Below the pieces are notes generated by a model that saw only the letters and a list, made by a program, of their open reading frames with translations, ran no database searches and was not told the origin of the DNA. From Lachnospiraceae bacterium (lineage in GTDB: Bacteria; Bacillota_A; Clostridia; Lachnospirales; Lachnospiraceae): a DNA stretch of 14,890 nt. Positions 14,533-14,890 of the stretch are shown in pieces. The stretch covers positions 1-14,890 of the forward strand of contig JAFQDI010000003.1 in the NCBI GenBank assembly GCA_017416055.1, read 5' to 3'. Each line of letters begins with the position of its first letter. The stretch's first letter is position 1. The translations under genes were made by a program, and so were the position numbers.

Positions 14533-14561
14533 TTAAGTTCAGTTGTTCAGCTTCTTTTTTT
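14516..14561 (+). terminator. Rho-independent terminator of the XRE gene
   Basis: AGAAGC (14516-14521) pairs with GCTTCT (14550-14555) and GAACA (14523-14527) with TGTTC (14544-14548), across one C-A mismatch. CTG/CAG pairs extend the stem to an eight-base loop. A run of T (14555-14561) follows. The stem begins within the last codons of the XRE gene. On the other strand no T-tract follows, so it appears to be unidirectional. Confidence 0.88.
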
Positions 14562-14562
14562 G

Positions 14563-14890
14563 TTAGAAATAAAGTCTTTGAGGATAATTAATTACGCTGT
14601 CAAATAAGACATCTTGAGTTAAAGGAAATTGATTAAGAATGGAGGAAAGTGTGTTGCGGAGCACTTTCTCCTGTTCCGAAGAACATGGGATATCGATTAA
14701 ATGTGAACCGATATATGGAAGTAATGGCTTCATGATTTCAATAAATACATCGTGCATCATATCGTCTAAGATATAGTAGCATAATTCAAGGCCGTTTTCG
14801 GGTTGGAAGAAGCAAAACTCAGGTTGATATTCATCACTGGAAACACATTGTAACAGGAGAACACCGAATTTGCTGTTGGGAAGAAGTTCA
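14563..14890 (-). CDS. Hypothetical protein, C-terminal part (N-terminus beyond window)
   Basis: The minus-strand frame is open from the TAA at 14563-14565 to the window edge, giving 108 visible residues; the ATG at 14758-14760 is internal, because the frame continues upstream with NSKFGVLLLQCVSSDEYQ and FCFFQPENGLELCYYILDD. I do not recognise the protein. It alternates hydrophobic strands and short helices, contains PLLPYIGSHLIDIPCSSEQE and ends in NYPQRLYF. No membrane helix is seen in this part. It converges on the XRE gene, with the terminator between them, and its AT-rich composition matches the flanking DNA rather than the ICE. A small soluble accessory or immunity-like protein would be a guess only. 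Confidence 0.55.
   Translation of the reverse strand, partial: ELLPNSKFGVLLLQCVSSDEYQPEFCFFQPENGLELCYYILDDMMHDVFIEIMKPLLPYIGSHLIDIPCSSEQEKVLRNTLSSILNQFPLTQDVLFDSVINYPQRLYF

Overview
The window is a segment of an integrative and conjugative element (ICE) of the kind common in gut Clostridia (Lachnospiraceae/Ruminococcaceae style), running off into unrelated host or accessory DNA at its right end. The basis is the gene content (a VirB4-type ATPase and CD1108-type protein of Gram-positive ICE type IV secretion, TnpV, a large polyvalent ArdC-like/DNA-methylase protein, two DUF5688 proteins), strong AAGGAGG-type ribosome binding sites and tight same-strand packing. No species can be named from this sequence alone.

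Region 1 (1-4137) is a surface-appendage block: the 3' part of a SpaA/Cna-B-type isopeptide adhesin, a probable terminator, then an apparent operon of three proteins with TasA/camelysin-type signals. The first looks like the major subunit, the second like a minor subunit, and the third carries a C-terminal APDTG-like wall-sorting signal. The block ends with a SipW-type (ER-type Ser/His) signal peptidase. I infer an amyloid-like or pilus-like fibre secreted by its own signal peptidase, perhaps used for adhesion or mating-pair stabilisation. A perfect 19-bp inverted repeat precedes the major subunit and a GC-rich 11-bp hairpin follows it.

Region 2 (4137-6470) holds two DUF5688 paralogues flanking a 97-residue protein I do not recognise, all translationally coupled.

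Region 3 (6495-13967) is ICE machinery. A 1339-residue polyvalent protein carries an N6-adenine methylase domain but stops where related proteins normally continue into a helicase. A complete tnpV gene with a perfect AAGGAGG site lies wholly inside it in another frame. Then come an intact VirB4 ATPase and a CD1108-type membrane protein that ends before its usual peptidase domain. The missing helicase half, the missing PrgI/VirB6 genes before virB4 and the cut-off CD1108 gene suggest a rearranged, partly decayed element.

Region 4 (13968-14890) is visibly more AT-rich and differently organised: a small minus-strand gene, an XRE regulator with a palindromic operator over its -10 box and a good terminator, and a minus-strand gene leaving the window. 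The element/flank boundary is placed near 13960. No gene-free stretch exceeds 300 bases; no tRNA, rRNA, CRISPR array, integrase or IS transposase was seen.
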